From Scolanthus callimorphus (taxonomy: Eukaryota > Cnidaria > Anthozoa > Actiniaria > Edwardsiidae), in contig CM066914.1 of assembly GCA_033964015.1 (NCBI GenBank), forward strand, positions 18,325,023 to 18,389,022: a stretch of DNA of 64,000 nt, written 5' to 3'. Of the stretch, positions 11,601 through 25,264 are shown piece by piece. The position numbers and the translations under genes are program-made. The notes under the pieces were generated by a model. That model was not told where the DNA came from, ran no database searches, and saw nothing but the letters and a program-made list of their open reading frames with translations. Every line of letters starts with the position of its first letter. The first letter of the stretch is position 1.

Positions 11601-14600
11601 CGTCTTTTTATTGCCAACGCGGCCTTATCACTAAGCAATATGGAATGAATGACATTCAAACGCTCTCAGTTACGTCCTCGCGATAAATTTTCAAATCTTC
11701 TCCCTGATTCTGATTTTAATTTCGGAAATAAAGTTTAGCGCGCTTCTCGAAGACTTCTCATCCACCTATCCGTTGTCCGAAATTCGAAAGAATATCTTCT
11801 CCGCACATTTTTGAAAGTATTGCCGACTCTCGGCGCAAATTTCCCCCACGTGCCGCGAGTTATATGTTATCTTAATACGTTTCATTCAAACAGAAGACCA
11901 GTGTGATATCTACAGCTCTAGCTATCGACCTTGATTTTGTCCGAAAGCAAAGCATTTATGACAAGGTTGGTAATTATTTTTGCATCACGGAACGGCGGTC
12001 ACCTTGGCGTCTACACCTGCAGTCTGCATGGAATTATAGACGGGCATGTTTTGACGGTACATGGGACTCAGAGGAGAAAAAGTTCGCTTTCTTGTCTTTA
12101 CAGGAGATCGAGTAAGTTTTCCAAGCGTCGCTTTGGGTTCTTTCGGGACAGAAAAACACCTTACGTGCAAAACGGTGACAGCGCAATGCTAGGAATGCGA
12201 AATCTCAAGGCGTATCGGACAGCGCTCGCTTGTAACATCAAGATTACATGAGACGCGCGACGACCGAAGCATTTCCTTACCTCTTGGAGTGCGTTTACGA
12301 ATCGCTATTTGATAAAGCCGCCAGCGCATTTCGTCGGTACGGAGTTAAACGAGTTACAATGAGCCAAAACGATCCATTTAACTGTAATCAAATTGCTTAA
12401 TTTTTAGGCAGGTAAACCATTTGAGTGCCCGCACGGGAACGACCAGAACATCAAAGACAAAGTGCGTTCGCTTGAGGAAAAAAGCAAAAAAAAAACGAAG
12501 CCTTTTTCTGGAAATGAAGAATGAGGAAATTGCTTCTTCCATCACAAAAATTAGACTAAGAGCTTTGTCTGGTCTAACCAAACACAAATTAGCACGTTAT
12601 TGATTATTCTTAACCAGTTAATTCACACTCTGCCTTGCAACAACCTGAGCGTCTTCATGTTGTCAACACAAGGAAATCACTATTAGGTGCTATACCGCGG
12701 GTGGTGAAGTCTGAAATAAACTCCATCGTGCTCTCGCATCCTTGCAGCTTGAGCTCGTTAACCGGTGGCTCGCACGGGGGCTTGTTTTAAGAATTTTAAA
12801 GGCGATTTTAGAGCTTGAACCCTTGCGCCGAGCTGCGCGAAGCAAATCTTTCACTGAAGTATGGTTCTACGTGGCCCTAAACTGACCTCCCCTAGAATCA
12901 AAGACTCAAGACAAGTAAAGCACAACGAATCTTTGAAACACCACTTAGAAAATGTTCTCCTTCTAGAAAAGCCACAAACAGGCACTCATTGAGACCTCAC
13001 TTGGAAGAGTTTGTCTGATATCTCGTATCGGAGCTTTGAAGATGTGACAATCTGTAAACTAAGAAGCGATCGTCTTAAAAACAGCTGAGACTCATCAGAA
13101 TGATACTATGCTTTGCAGCTTTCACGATATACTGTTATATTCAAGCGTTCTGATCTTACATTTCGCACGGCGGAATTACGCTAGTCATTTTCCACAGAGA
13201 TCAGGCAACGAGGAAAAAATATGCTTATAGGGAAACGGAGCGATGAAGTGCTTTTAAAAAGTTCATCAATTTTATCAACAAAACATGACCATTATATGTC
13301 TGTGGAGTCGCTGCTCTGTTCTTGATTAAAGCTTAACGCAAAGAGATCGTGTTATCACGATAAAACGAAGCGCTGAGTTTTTCTGACGAGGAAAAAGGGA
13401 CCCGAGCGAAACTTGTTTAGCTGCGCGCGCGTGTTTATCCTAGTGAACACAAAGATAAACCGAGAACGAGCCACAAAGGTTAGCCGGAAATCAGGTCGAA
13501 CTTGGCCATAATCAAGATACACTGCGAAAAGCGCGCAATACATTACATCGATTTCAAACGTACCTGCGAACGAGCGAAGACCGCCACAAGACTCATAACA
13601 CACCCTATTAGCCCCAATCTCATTTTCACTCCACTTATGGCTTGTCCCAAAGTCTTACAGCTCCCTTTTCAACCACAAAAGTTCCCTCGGTGGTGAATAT
13701 TCCTCGATATACTTGAGTGGAATTTCTTCTGGTTCTCGTATTAAGTTACACGAGCTGGACGTTTTTCCTCACGGCTGCCGGCACTCTTCTGTCCTCGCTT
13801 CTATAACAATGATTACAACAAATACTCTGAGTTGCTACTCCTAATTGCACGTGTTTTCAAAGTTGTAATAACTGTTGACACGTTCGGTTGGTGGTAGGGT
13901 TGAGGGCTTACATTGCCGGACCAAATATTCCTCGGTGAATTTGTACTGTATTGCGAGATGTTCGTGTAACGCAGTTCTTAGATCCCACTACCGGATAAGC
14001 CAGCGAGCGTGCCCTCTCCCGTTATCGCTCAAGTCATACTCTTTTTCTTATCTCTAACGAGTAACAATAATTGCTAACAGAGGCCGAGGAGAGCGTGTCT
14101 GCGAGAAAGATAAGGCCAGATTAGAAATTGTGTTTGTTTTCGCGGGAATGTGGGCCGAACAGAACGCGGCGGAAACGCGGCCCCTACGCTATACAAGAAA
14201 GTCTTGTAGTTAAATGTGGCGAGAAAAGTAAATGAATCAGCAACTCGTGTATGGACACTGAATAGAATCGACACTATTTAAGCGCACCTTGAGTGCCGTC
14301 ATTAAATATCTATTACACAGTCTGACATATCATTGAATTATTCATAGCGGAAAGGAAGGAATGGACTAAAATAAAATGGGAAGACTGCGGACTATCTACA
14401 ATGTAGCTCTATCGATTGCTGCATCAGTTGCAAATATACAATCAGCTTTATCTGAAGTCGACATCTGATATCAAAGCGATATTACAGAGTTAAACCTCAG
14501 GAGTGACGACTACGTACGGCTACTTTGCCACCCAAGGGCGGGAGCCTGATCCGGTGTGAACGTTAAAATCCCTAATACAAATTACGCATGCGCACACACG

Positions 14601-14615
14601 TGGCTTGAGCTCCAC
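8700..14615. other. Non-coding, no gene supported
   Basis: About 5.9 kb without a convincing exon on either strand apart from the retroelement-like motif at 9710-9739. Lys/Arg-rich or short ORFs (for example 12421-12603 and 11931-12251) show no domain and no splice frame. Confidence 0.4.
9710..9739 (+). mobile_element. Hammerhead-like retroelement tail motif
   Basis: CTGAAGA (fits CUGANGA) is followed by a 6-bp stem GGTCGG/CTGACC (one G:U) with loop TACTGG, then GAAA. This is the order of the hammerhead ribozyme core, which is known in Penelope-like retroelements. Stem I is imperfect (CATTAC against GTgAATG) and no good stem III/NUH cleavage site follows, so the copy looks inactive or is simply a retroelement 3' end of similar wording. 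Confidence 0.4.
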
Positions 14616-14621
14616 CGCATA

Positions 14622-14832
14622 CATTCTCTTACCCAGAGCTCCCCCGTTCGTCTCCTCACGGGGGAGCCTCCCGTGACAGCCACTGACGAACGCGCGAGAT
14701 TTGATACAGAGCCGCTGAGAGAAAGATCTTTCTGCCCAACGTTCAAAACCAGCCAATCAGCAAATGTCCTCAAATGGATGTCACCAGAGCCTCCCCAGCG
14801 TGCTGAGACGAGCCTAGTCGCCAGAGCTGGTT
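14622..14832. mobile_element. Mutator-like MITE, family A, decayed copy
   Basis: Begins CATTCTCTTACCCAGAGCT, nearly the inverted terminus of the copy at 22538-22758, and contains the same internal blocks (cagagccgctgagagaaag, ccagccaatcagc, gtcaccagagcctcccc) in opposite orientation. The right terminus is eroded. Confidence 0.7.
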
Positions 14833-14839
14833 AAAACGC

Positions 14840-16265
14840 GCACCCCCGGGAAAAAATGTTTAGAATTAGGATGTAAAGAAACTGGTTTTAGGTGTCCCAC
14901 TTGGTTCATTGCATTCTAAAATATGTCTCGTTAAGTGTGGGGTGCGGGTAAATCCCCTCTGGCGCGCGAGACTATACAGTTTTAACTGCGCATGTCAATC
15001 CTACAGTACAGTATATATTGCCCTGTGTAGCAACAACTGCAAGTATCAATGCTGAACTTGCGCGCGTACAAGTGCGACTTGGAATCCACGTCTATCAACC
15101 GAAAGGATTTCAATCATCTGAGATGTTTTATCATTTCTGGAGAAAATCGCGCGCCTTTGCCAATTTGCCGCGGAAAAAAATCCATTTTCCACGTGCTTTT
15201 GGCACCGACTAAGCAGCTTTCTCTTTATCGTCTGACTCTGAAATGCCACTTTAACAGCTACCGAGCCAGCAGTATACAGTTTCATAGTTCAGTCTTAAGA
15301 TTTCTGTCAAAGGTTTGAACCCTTTGCTACGCTATAATTCAATCACTGTCCGCTGGGTAGATTTTGAAGGATGCAATATCTCTTTGGGGGATTAAACAAG
15401 AAACACTAACCCCACAAGCGGACACCGTGTAAAATGCGACCTTTTACCGACCATAGATCAAATAAATTAACTACGTTTCTCTAAACAAAAGTCGTTTTCC
15501 TTGGACCTTGGGAAAACATGAGAAGATTGTCACAATGGCCGAAAATTCTCACACAATCTTTCAACCTTAAGCCGCACTTAATGCCATAGAAATAGAAATA
15601 GAAATGTAACCCTTTAGCTGAAGGAACCCGTGACGTATTCTGGTTGGACAGTTTCTTCATGAGAACAACCTCAGTTTTCTAAATCACTGAAAGACTGAAA
15701 ACGTAACTTCGGGAAAAGTTGAATTGTGTTGAAAAGTTGAACACCGTGTTATATGTGAATCATGTTCAATAATGTTGAACCGTTTCTGTAAACATTCGTA
15801 AGAAACATGAAGAAAGTTCAGTACAAATCAAAGTTACCGTCGTGTAAAATAATTCAAATCTTCACACGTGTTAGCTTTTAGCCATTGCTTTCAACTAATT
15901 TGAAAATGCATAGCTTAATACACGTTAATAGACACCGCGGCCGGCAACTGTAATTCAGTCTTTCGACTGCAAGTTCAAATAAACGCTCATTATTTTTATC
16001 TATAAAATTAGCCGTTGTATTTTCCTTAAGCGCAAGAATAAAGAGTCAGATGAGATATTTTCTAATCCTTGTCTATACAAGAAAATGTTATGGCCTCTCG
16101 TAATAAAGGCATAACGATTCAATTAAGGCTACAATTTGACCCTCTGTCGAAAGGCGACGATTGTGTGATTGATTTAGCAAACTATTGACTAAGCCGATCC
16201 GTCAGTAGTTGAAACATTCGCAATTCAGCTTTGTCGCGCACGCGGCTCTTGTTCAAATTAAATAA
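14840..16265. other. Non-coding, no gene supported
   Basis: Short ORFs on both strands around 15018-15318 lack domains and splice support. Confidence 0.4.
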
Positions 16266-16267
16266 AA

Positions 16268-16545
16268 GAATTTCCCTCGCGATCCACCTAGTCTCCTGGC
16301 GGCAGCCGCGGTGTTACGCTAAGCTCTCTCCCGGTCCGGGCGGCTGCGAGGATTTCCCTCGCGATCCACCAAGTCTCCTGGCAGCCGCGGTGTTACGCTA
16401 AGCTCTCCGGACGGGAGATAGTCTTCTCGCAGCCGCCTGGACCGGTGTCACGCTACGCTCTCCCCCGGGCGGCTGCGAGAGGAGACTAGACGGGAGAGAG
16501 CGTAGCGTGACACCGGTCCGGGCGGCTGCGAGGAGACTAGCGATG
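16268..16545. repeat. GC-rich complex direct and inverted repeat
   Basis: The block TTTCCCTCGCGATCCACC occurs twice in direct orientation about 80 bp apart, each followed by a gcagccgcggtgttacgc block. Downstream the same wording returns inverted (gcgtagcgtgacaccgg; ggcggctgcgag), so the segment can fold into long hairpins. It stands out from the AT-rich surroundings. Confidence 0.75.
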
Positions 16546-16549
16546 CACT

Positions 16550-17115
16550 GAACCCACGATAGACGAAGACGGAGCGTTTTTCCAATCGTCATGTTTTGAC
16601 CACAAAGATGACTGGATCTGGGTTCGAGATTGGTCGTCAGAGCAGGTTGCGCATGCGCAATAGTTACAATGTCAGTTTTTCTGGGCCATAAAATTCCTTT
16701 TTTTATGACAACATTAATTTTGTTTTGAGGCTCGGCTAAATCCGAATATTCAGTTAAGTTTTGGAATTTGAGTTACGTTACTTAGCTCTTCCGAACTTTT
16801 TTTCATAAAGGTGCCGAACTCTTGCCCCTCAACGGAGACCCCGCACACTTCTTCAACTAAAGAAAACTCAGTAGGGGAGGGAACTGTACCCCCTTTCGGG
16901 AGTTACTGAATAAGCTGAAAGAAATTTGAAATTTTGGTCCCTATATTTTCACTCATTTCCTGTCCTCCCCTTTTCTGGAATTCTTGGATCAACCACTCGG
17001 ACAGTAAATGTCCAACACAGTGTGGATAATGAACTTGAAAACAAGCCTTTTCAGCCTTTTCCCTAACTCTTCTATTCGCCGTTCCCAAACACGACTCGAG
17101 CGGCATAACTACATC
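16550..17115. other. Non-coding, no gene supported
   Basis: No coding or structural signal that I can support. Confidence 0.4.
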
Positions 17116-17117
17116 AT

Positions 17118-17367
17118 TTGCAAAATAGGCTTTAGCTTCGATATAACGCTCGCTCTGATTGGTCCAAATCTATGCTCTATTTCACCGATAAAGTAATGGT
17201 TCTCTCCCGCTATATCATAAAAGCATTAGAGCACAACTTTCTATGACTTTATCGGCGCAATAGAGCACTTGTGATGTTGGGAGAGACACTCGTAACTCTT
17301 CCAACATCACGCGTGCTCTATTGTGCCGATCAAGTCATAGAAAGTAATTGTGCGTGATATACGAGAG
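17118..17367 (+). mobile_element. Palindromic MITE, family F, copy 1
   Basis: An outer part with CTGATTGG and 'aaatctatgctctatttcac' is followed by a long fold-back: AGAGCACAACTTTCTATGAC and TCGGCGCAATAGAGCAC return inverted as GTGCTCTATTGTGCCGA and GTCATAGAAAGTAATTGTGC. The same sequence occurs inverted at 18628-18912. Confidence 0.8.
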
Positions 17368-17369
17368 GC

Positions 17370-18625
17370 GGGCGTCGCCATGCTCCTCATCGCTCGTGTT
17401 CGGCGAGGGCAAATGTCCTTGTATCAGTCACCCCCATTTCTGAAGTTATTAAAACCAGGAAAGTGTCCCTGTCCCTTCAAATTGAGGACTGATATGATAT
17501 GGCCTTAAAAGCCGTTTTTGCTCTGTAGGTCCGTTTGGACCGTTTTTGAGAACTCGGTATTTTCTCGTAAGTTTAAGGATTGTTCTCAGAATTTGTTACC
17601 CCCTCCCCTCCCCCACTCAATGTTGGTACATATTTTGAACGTTCAGATCGCGGGCTTCAAAATGCCGAGCTGACAATTAATCTCACTGATATCAACATTG
17701 AAAGGGGAGGGGGGCGAATACTTTGTATAGTGCTGGTCTAAAATAGCTTGTAAGAATGGGCATCCGTTTTACCGGTCCAAGCGTTTTGACAAAGATTGTA
17801 GGTATTCAACGGATATGGAGCGTGTGTCGTTAATTGTGGGTTAACGTGCAGAGCTGGAGATGAGGATTAGCGCTTATTGACGGTACCAGTAAGGGATTTA
17901 GATTGATGAAAAAAAAGTACCGGCTGCTGAACTACAATCTTGGACAAAACGTGTTGACAAAATTTAGCATCCGTTGTGAATTCATCTCAATGTTGCATTG
18001 ATCGTTTTAGCATATTTGTTTTTAGGGACCCCAGCCAAGAAAACACATTGAAAAAGGGAGGAGAGGGATGAATTCTAAATGATAGAAGAAATTTTCAGCA
18101 GGTTCTAGATCTATGCGTTTCAATGTTACTATTGTCAAAGATTGTAGTTATTATCTACACTAAATATTAGTTTTAATAGTAGAAAAAGAAAAGAGGCTTG
18201 AGTGGCCGGTCAAGGAATACCTTTGTCTGGCTAGAGAGAAGACTTGGTTAGGTATTGGCAAATCAGGAAGTATTGATAAAGCCTGTATTCTCAACTGAAG
18301 ATAACCCATTTTATTATTTTCAACAATGCAGGACCAAAACGACAATCATCAAGGGCATCGAAAAAGATAAATTGGTAAAGGTAATGCTTTCCTCACAAAA
18401 GGAATTGCTTTTCTTAGCATTTACTCTTGAGTATCAAATGATTCGATAGGGTTTTTGTAATAAAAACGCGCTATGATTTTTGTAAAATAAGCATTTTGTA
18501 ATTGAAAAGTCGCTTGAGAATGGCACACGTTATTCACTCGATGTTTTCCACCAACTCATTCTTGCTGGTCAGCTCTTTGTCATAGCAAATGTGAAGATCT
18601 TCAGGTATAAGAAAAGAAATGTGCT
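17370..18625. other. Spacer between two inverted MITE copies
   Basis: No gene supported. The stretch lies between oppositely oriented copies of family F and could loop out. Confidence 0.4.
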
Positions 18626-18627
18626 CT

Positions 18628-18912
18628 ATTTAATCATTATATAGCACAACTTTCTATGACTTTATCGGCGCGATAAAGCCCTTGAATGTGTGATGTTTGG
18701 AGAGACACGAGAACATGACGAGCCGCAGGCGAGTGATTTTAGAACGTTTCGAGTGTCCCTCCCAATATCACTAGTGCTCTATTCGCCGATCATAGAAAGT
18801 TGTGCTCTAATGCTTTTATATAGCGGGAGAGAACCATTGCTATGGTGAAATAGGGCATAGATTTGGACCAATCAGAGAGAGCTTTACATCGTAGCCATAT
18901 TATAATCCACGA
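18628..18912 (-). mobile_element. Palindromic MITE, family F, copy 2 (inverted)
   Basis: Carries the family F blocks in the opposite order and strand to copy 1, ending in 'catagatttggaccaatcag'. The central loop differs from copy 1 (contains 'gaacatgacgagccgcagg'). Confidence 0.8.
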
Positions 18913-18914
18913 TA

Positions 18915-21900
18915 AGAAGAACTTTTCACGTGCGACGAGGGATATATTCTACATGTCCTCCTTCCCTAAGCCTACGGGCCTGAGTTGCGTTACATTGTCA
19001 TTAAATTCACTGCACAGCTAAAGCTGGAAGAACTGAGTCCCTAAATGCCGTAACCCAGCCTAGAGAAGAAACTGCGTTAAAAATGCGTGGTTTAGCGAAG
19101 CGCGCTAATCCTGGTATGCAAGTAATACATTGCTCATCCTGATACACCTGATGTTTAACGGTCAAATTCTTGACCGCATATTAAAACATAGATCTCATTC
19201 TATCATTGTACCGTGTACTACTGTGCGGCAGCTTATTAACCCACATGTCGCCTACCTGCAGATTTAACTCACTGAGGAGCCAACAGACCTATTGTAGACT
19301 AGGCCAGCGACGTTACCAAATCACTTGGGAACTTGAGATTTGGAACGGATCAGCGCTGAACATCAGAGCACGCATCGACTCAACCTGATTCACTGTTTCG
19401 TTCCACCAAAATTGGAGTACATTTGGTTTTTATTACGAGGGTATAATTGGTGATTCGGGTTTCTCTTAGACTATCTGTCACAATTCCACGTCTGGCGCGC
19501 TTGCCTCAGGCTATTTGTGCCTTTGAAGGCGGCCCGTGATTACCCTTCAATCGCAAACCTGTTACTCAAACGAACAGAAATTATTTGAACAGAAAAAAGA
19601 ACAGTAAGATTCGATGGGGAGGCATTAAGAAGATTATTCTGGTATAAGCGTTTATGGTATAAGTGTTTTGCTTTTTAATATTTCTTCGCTGTTTTGAATT
19701 GAGGCTCTGTTAAGTTTCAAAAGTTTTTAAACTTTACGCGAACGGAAAACAAAGCTAATTACCGTTTTCCCCGCCCACTAACACCGTGATGACTTCCTTT
19801 GCACGAAATCTCTCGGCCCGCATGTAGTCATGATGGAACAATATGCTGGCTTGAAGCGTAGAAAGCACTCACACACACCTTGAGTTAGCCGCACAGAAAG
19901 TGAAGAAGATCAACAAAACAAACAGTTATATGTTACAAAAGTTACTTCGTCTGTAAGGGAAAAGTTGGAAAAGTTCTCGCTTGCATGCACGTACTACTTG
20001 AAGCTTAGCGCCAAATCACTAGGTGGATTAACTAGAGGACTGTAAAATTGATCGGATAACAGAATCTGTCGCCATAAGTGACACTTTTTTGATTATTTTA
20101 TAATGAAGAACTTATTGCGTGGTTATGCCAGGCGCTGGGCCAGAAAATCGGAACACAGGTTTTTCAGTTCACTTTCGAGCCAAAACTATCCTACCTAGAT
20201 ACTAGATTTCGATATTTTGAGGAAGAAAATAACCTTGAGTGCAGTTCTTTCGAGATTCACTATCGCCATATTTTGGTAAGTGTTTTTCAGTACGTCCTCT
20301 AATCGCATTACTGCCCACCCTTGTGTAATTGTAGTGTGGGAACAGCGATATGCGGCACGCAGAGCGAATACCTTGCAGTATAAAAGCAATCAATGTAAGA
20401 TTGACTATTAAACACGCTTCACAGAAGGTCGTTTAAAAGCAGACGTACTGGCGCGTAATTCTTTATTTATATCTCATTACCAAACATGCACACATAAAAA
20501 GAGAAATTCAGTGAAGCTGCAGTGTAATGAACAATGTAGTATGGTTCTGGCAGCAAGTCATTCAGAGTATTTCTTCCAACCGCAAAAGAAACACTCACGA
20601 GGGGCAAAGAAAGAGCTCCCTCGATACTTATAAGCACTGGTAGAGCAAAGATATACAGGTCTCTTTTAAACTGATGGCAAAAATTGGCCTGCTCCGGCTC
20701 CTTTTGCCTTGAGAATGAAGACAAAACAAACTGCCAGCAGAGATGAAGGTTTTTTTACCAGCCAATAGCGTTAGAGGATAAACTAAGGTTTTCAGGAGAA
20801 ACAGGTCCATTTTGTGCCCATCAAGATGACTTGTATGGATTAAATCAGAGATAAAACATATCAATATTAAATAATCCACGGTCATGCTGCTATGTGTATG
20901 CCACATTATAACAATTTTATTTAGCAATTGAGGCTGCTGTTTTAAAAAATTCTGGTCTACGACGTTTTACGAAGTCAACAAGCTTTGTAATTTATTAATT
21001 CAGGGGCGTATCCACAACAGGGAGAGGGGGAGCAGGGTGTCCGGGTACTAAACATGTCACATAATTTCGTAAATGTGTCGGGAAATTAGCAACAAAAATG
21101 ACCACTACCATTGAACTTTCCTACAATGATTCGTAGAAATTCCTCGTACGATGGTCCAAGCAAACACCTATACAAATTTGCGTCTTCAAGGCGATTACTC
21201 TGAACTTGGAAATGATTTTGATAGCGAAAGCTTTCACTAAATCTTACGTAAGAATGCCTATATTAAATTCAAACTCAATAAGTTATTTTTTCTTTCTAAG
21301 ACTAAGTTGAAGTATAATATTGGATTCTGAGTTGTTTTTGTTGACCACTGGTCTTAACTTTTTTAAACATATGGTTGAAACAATCGTGACACCATTTCGG
21401 AAGACTCAAGTGTTCATGTGAAATAATCACGAAAATCACATCCATCAATCCGCAATCATAAAACAATGCTGCATCAGCACTATCAGCGTACATTCAAGAC
21501 ATCAGACATCGATGTAGCATCTTATAACAGCGCAAGAGAAAATAGGATCCGTCTCATCAGGACAGAGCCGGACAATCATCTTTAATACTAGATTAAGGAC
21601 CTTTTCGGTTACCACAAGAATACCGCGCAGTATTAAAACCCACCACGATAATCCAGAAAAAGAGAAGGCAAAAGCATATTTACACTCGTGAAAATCCCCC
21701 GAATTCCTCTTGAGCTAAACATAAGACCGCATTTTGGGATCACAAATATTTAAAGTACGGTTGTTTCGTTAACACAACCACAGAATTTCCGCCTCTCTAT
21801 CTTAACCATCTGCAAGAGCAATTCAGCTTAGTATGGCTGCCAAATGTGTTCATTGTTAGTTCCCTGCTGTTCTCCTAACCAATTCATTTAGCCAACGCCT

Positions 21901-22525
21901 GTGCGCGCATTCAATACGTCCCCCTAAGCAGACCTGAAACCAATCAAGCTAATAGATGTTTTATGTGCGTTTGACTACAAAGCTGAAAATACACGCAACA
22001 TATCAAACTTGTTTGTTTCAAGCTCGCGTTGGGCGTCCCACGGTCACTTTTTGTGAGAAGCAATCGTACCACAGGGTGCCCACGATAGCTCTTTCTCCTC
22101 ATGTTTTCTCGTTGCATATCGAAAAGCAAACCTTGTAATTTAGTGGATTCGCCTAATCAGTTTTTCTCATATCAAGATAGCAGTGTCGCCATTCTAGAGA
22201 TTGATCGGGCTTCCTGTGGTATATCGTGTACCTTGCCAGGCTCTTGACCGTGAACAACACAGTGGAAATTGCGCATAGCATCTTTCCTCGAGTATATTTG
22301 AGTTTTGGTTGAGGTTTAAGCTATCTAGGCCAATAGAAATAGTGAACAACTTACTGGGATTCCAAATATGGTATGCAGATATGTCCTTGAGGAAGTTGGA
22401 GAAAGTCGACACTTTTTCAAGGGAACTATCTTGATATGAGAGAAAATCAGGGAAAATGGAAATTTATCTCAGGCCGCTCTATATCATATCTCGCGCATGC
22501 GTCAATGGCTGTCACCAGAGCCGTC
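18915..22525. other. Non-coding, no gene supported
   Basis: Two overlapping minus-strand ORFs (20467-20927) are rich in hydrophobic residues but show no receptor motif and no splice frame. A 'ggggcgtatccac' block near 21003 resembles the end of a common fold-back repeat. Confidence 0.4.
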
Positions 22526-22537
22526 TACGAGGTGACG

Positions 22538-22758
22538 CATTCTCGTACCCAGAGCTGCCCGGCTCGTCTGCTCGCAGGGGAGGCTCTGGGGACATCCATT
22601 TGAGGGCCGTCGCTGATTGGCTGATTTTGAGCGTTGGAGCATGCGCTGAAAGGTCTTTCTCTCAGCGGCTCTGTATTAAATCTCGCGCATGCGTCAGTGG
22701 CTGTCACCAGAGCCTCCCCCGCGAGGCTACGAGCCGGGTAGCTCTGGGTTCGAGAATG
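22538..22758. mobile_element. Mutator-like MITE, family A, intact ends with 9-bp TSD
   Basis: Terminal inverted repeats begin CATTCTCGtACCCAGAGCT on the left and return as AGCTCTGGGTTCGAGAATG on the right. The element is flanked by the direct repeat GAGGTGACG (22529-22537 and 22759-22767). A 9-bp target duplication with long inverted ends is the hallmark of Mutator-like elements. There is no transposase; the element is non-autonomous. It contains CTGATTGG at 22613. Confidence 0.8.
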
Positions 22759-22769
22759 GAGGTGACGCT

Positions 22770-25262
22770 GCTGGTTTTATGTACGCATGCGCACATCAGC
22801 AAAGGCAGTCAAATGGCTGCCACACTGCTATTTGTGTATAAGAGTGGACGCAAAACTTTTTTGGTGTTGTTTTTGGCGCTGTAAAGTTATGTTCCAAAGG
22901 CACGAACGCTATCTTTCCATGGAGCAAACGAGACGTTGCTACAAGGTTTTGAATTCACCTGTTTGGCGCTAAGTGTCCCGTGACGGTTTCGGTGCAATGG
23001 ACGTGTTAAACTGACTCACGCAGGAAATGTTCGGACATCGTGAGGGGATTGTCATACAAACACACAAAATTGAGTACCTGTTGAATGACTTCTTTCGTTA
23101 AATTGGCAACGTAGTTGTTCAAAAAGCTGTTTTAAATGTTGCTTGAAACTGCATTAAAAAGAAAGAGATGGGAAAACACGAGTAAACTAAGAAACATCGA
23201 GATAGAAAACAGCAGAAAGCTCGCGTACGTTTGTATGAAGTTTTGATGACCATACACCAAATGCAAGCTACAGCTCAGCATGTGCCCTTCCAATCAAATC
23301 ACAGCATTTTGAAAATGCTTTCAGTTGGTCTGTTGTAAACGGAAATAGCACATGATGTACTACGCCTTGTCTTTCTGATGTTTGGGTCCAAAAACTCCAG
23401 ATAGACTAAACTATGCAATTCTATTGAGTTCTCTATTTCATACAGGTCATAGAAAGGCCCAGTCTTTATGATCCAAGATATAAATCATCCTCATTATTTT
23501 AGAAAAATGATTTCGAAATCCTTTCCTCGACAAAATATTACGCAAACAACCTTGACCTGCGAGTCCGCTTACGTGATGTGATTGGGATATCAAAGAACTG
23601 ACAAATCCAGAATGGTTTTGGCACCTTTGTTTGCGCGCATTAACGCATCGGCGCGGCATCAGAAGCTATATAAAGTATTCTATATAGTTGAACGGTTGGG
23701 TACAAATTCGCTAGGATTCTTTGAGCTATATTTTACCAGCTTCACTTTTCTAGCGCGCTCAGAGTTCTATGTCCTTATACCTCTATACGGCGCTTTTAGA
23801 GTTTTTATCCTATCACTGGTAAATGATAAATTATTATTAGGACCACTTTTCCGCACAAGCGCTAAACTCCTCCACATGATCAAACCACATACAATAATTG
23901 TGAAATGGGAAACGTCAAACGTCAAAATGCTAGAATAAATAGTGCCAATTTCCACTCAGAAAAAAGCTCTTTGAGACATAAATTAAAATTGAGTGAAAAC
24001 AATGTGACAACAAGGAAGCTAGATACCCATCAAAATACGGTGTTCACCATTGTTGGCTTTCTGGTGCCAAGACGTCGCTAAAATCTCACTCTTGATTGAT
24101 TTAAGTTGGTCTTAATTTTTTGTTCGGATATAGGCGCACGTGAAGGCAGTCAATACAGATCAGCGTGGATGGCTATCTGTGTGCACAAGCTTCATCTCTA
24201 GAACGAATACTAACGGCTAGAATTCAGTAAATATTCCCGTATTTTAGCAAGACTATGGTCCACTTTCTCTCTGTGGATACACCTTGAATTTCAGGAATAT
24301 TTCCAAACAGTTTCGTTCTAAACAAAGGAGCGCGAGGAAATAACGTTATGAAATAACTCTATAATAGCATGTCTTCCATAGCAACCGCGATGACTGGCGC
24401 GAACCACTGCATGGTTTGACAGGGAATATATTTCCTGCATTCCGTATGCTCCACTCAAACTTTTCGCATTGGCCATTTGTCGAAATCAGGCTTACAATCT
24501 AGAGTAGGTTTTGTAGCTCGATAAACCTCGCGGACTAGTACTACCTTAATACACCTCAGCAATAACCTTAAGGTAGACACGAATGGGAACATGTAACGCG
24601 CCTAGCCGAGCCGAGCCGAGCATGCAAACCGTTACCGAAGCTTTGCCGGCCTTTAAATCTATTAATCTAGTTAGTTCTCCGCTTCTTGATTCCCTGCTAG
24701 CTGAAACAGGCTCTATATACTAGAAGGGAAACTTTCTTGTTTGAACAAGACAATTTAAAAAAAGTTATCATGCGTTATCATGCGTTATCATACCAACCTT
24801 AAAACCATGTCGTAGATGTTTGAGCATTAATAACTTGTCGAGCCTGTGACAACTTGTTATGGCCAAGATAGTGTGCCCCCCTTGCATCTACTTACCACAG
24901 TTGTGACCCGCCGTCACGCTGACTCCAAAACCCCGTCGCTGACGCCAGAACGCACTTCTCAGGGGCCATCCTATCGTGTCTCCTACAAAACATATATCAC
25001 AGGCCGATCATGATGATTAATCGATACGTGTTTACCTCATAAAATTTGCCGTCAAATGCCGGAAGTTTTTTGTATTTCAAGGTTTAAGGTAAGGCTTTGT
25101 TCTCTTGCGCCGTGTTATTTCAACAAATTCGCGGAAATCTTCACCTTGGTTAGTAAGCAAGAGTGACCTAGAGTATTTATGCGAAGACGTCTGTTGAAGA
25201 TTCTTGCGTATTGCGTCTTGGGGAATCAAATTGCGTTTTCTGGTGCCAGGAAATCAACCTAC
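22770..25262. other. Non-coding, no gene supported
   Basis: ORF 23582-23938 (plus) is hydrophobic but shows no domain. Nothing else could be supported. Confidence 0.4.
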
Positions 25263-25264
25263 GC

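Noticed and set aside
14520..14834. Overlapping ORFs on both strands of 63-92 residues
   Set aside because: They fall in the decayed family A MITE.
20467..20927. Minus-strand hydrophobic ORFs that suggested receptor transmembrane segments
   Set aside because: No NPxxY, DRY or other receptor motif, no consistent frame between them and no splice support.
22456..22884. 142-residue plus-strand ORF
   Set aside because: It spans the family A MITE and its flanks; the frame is incidental to the GC-rich repeat.
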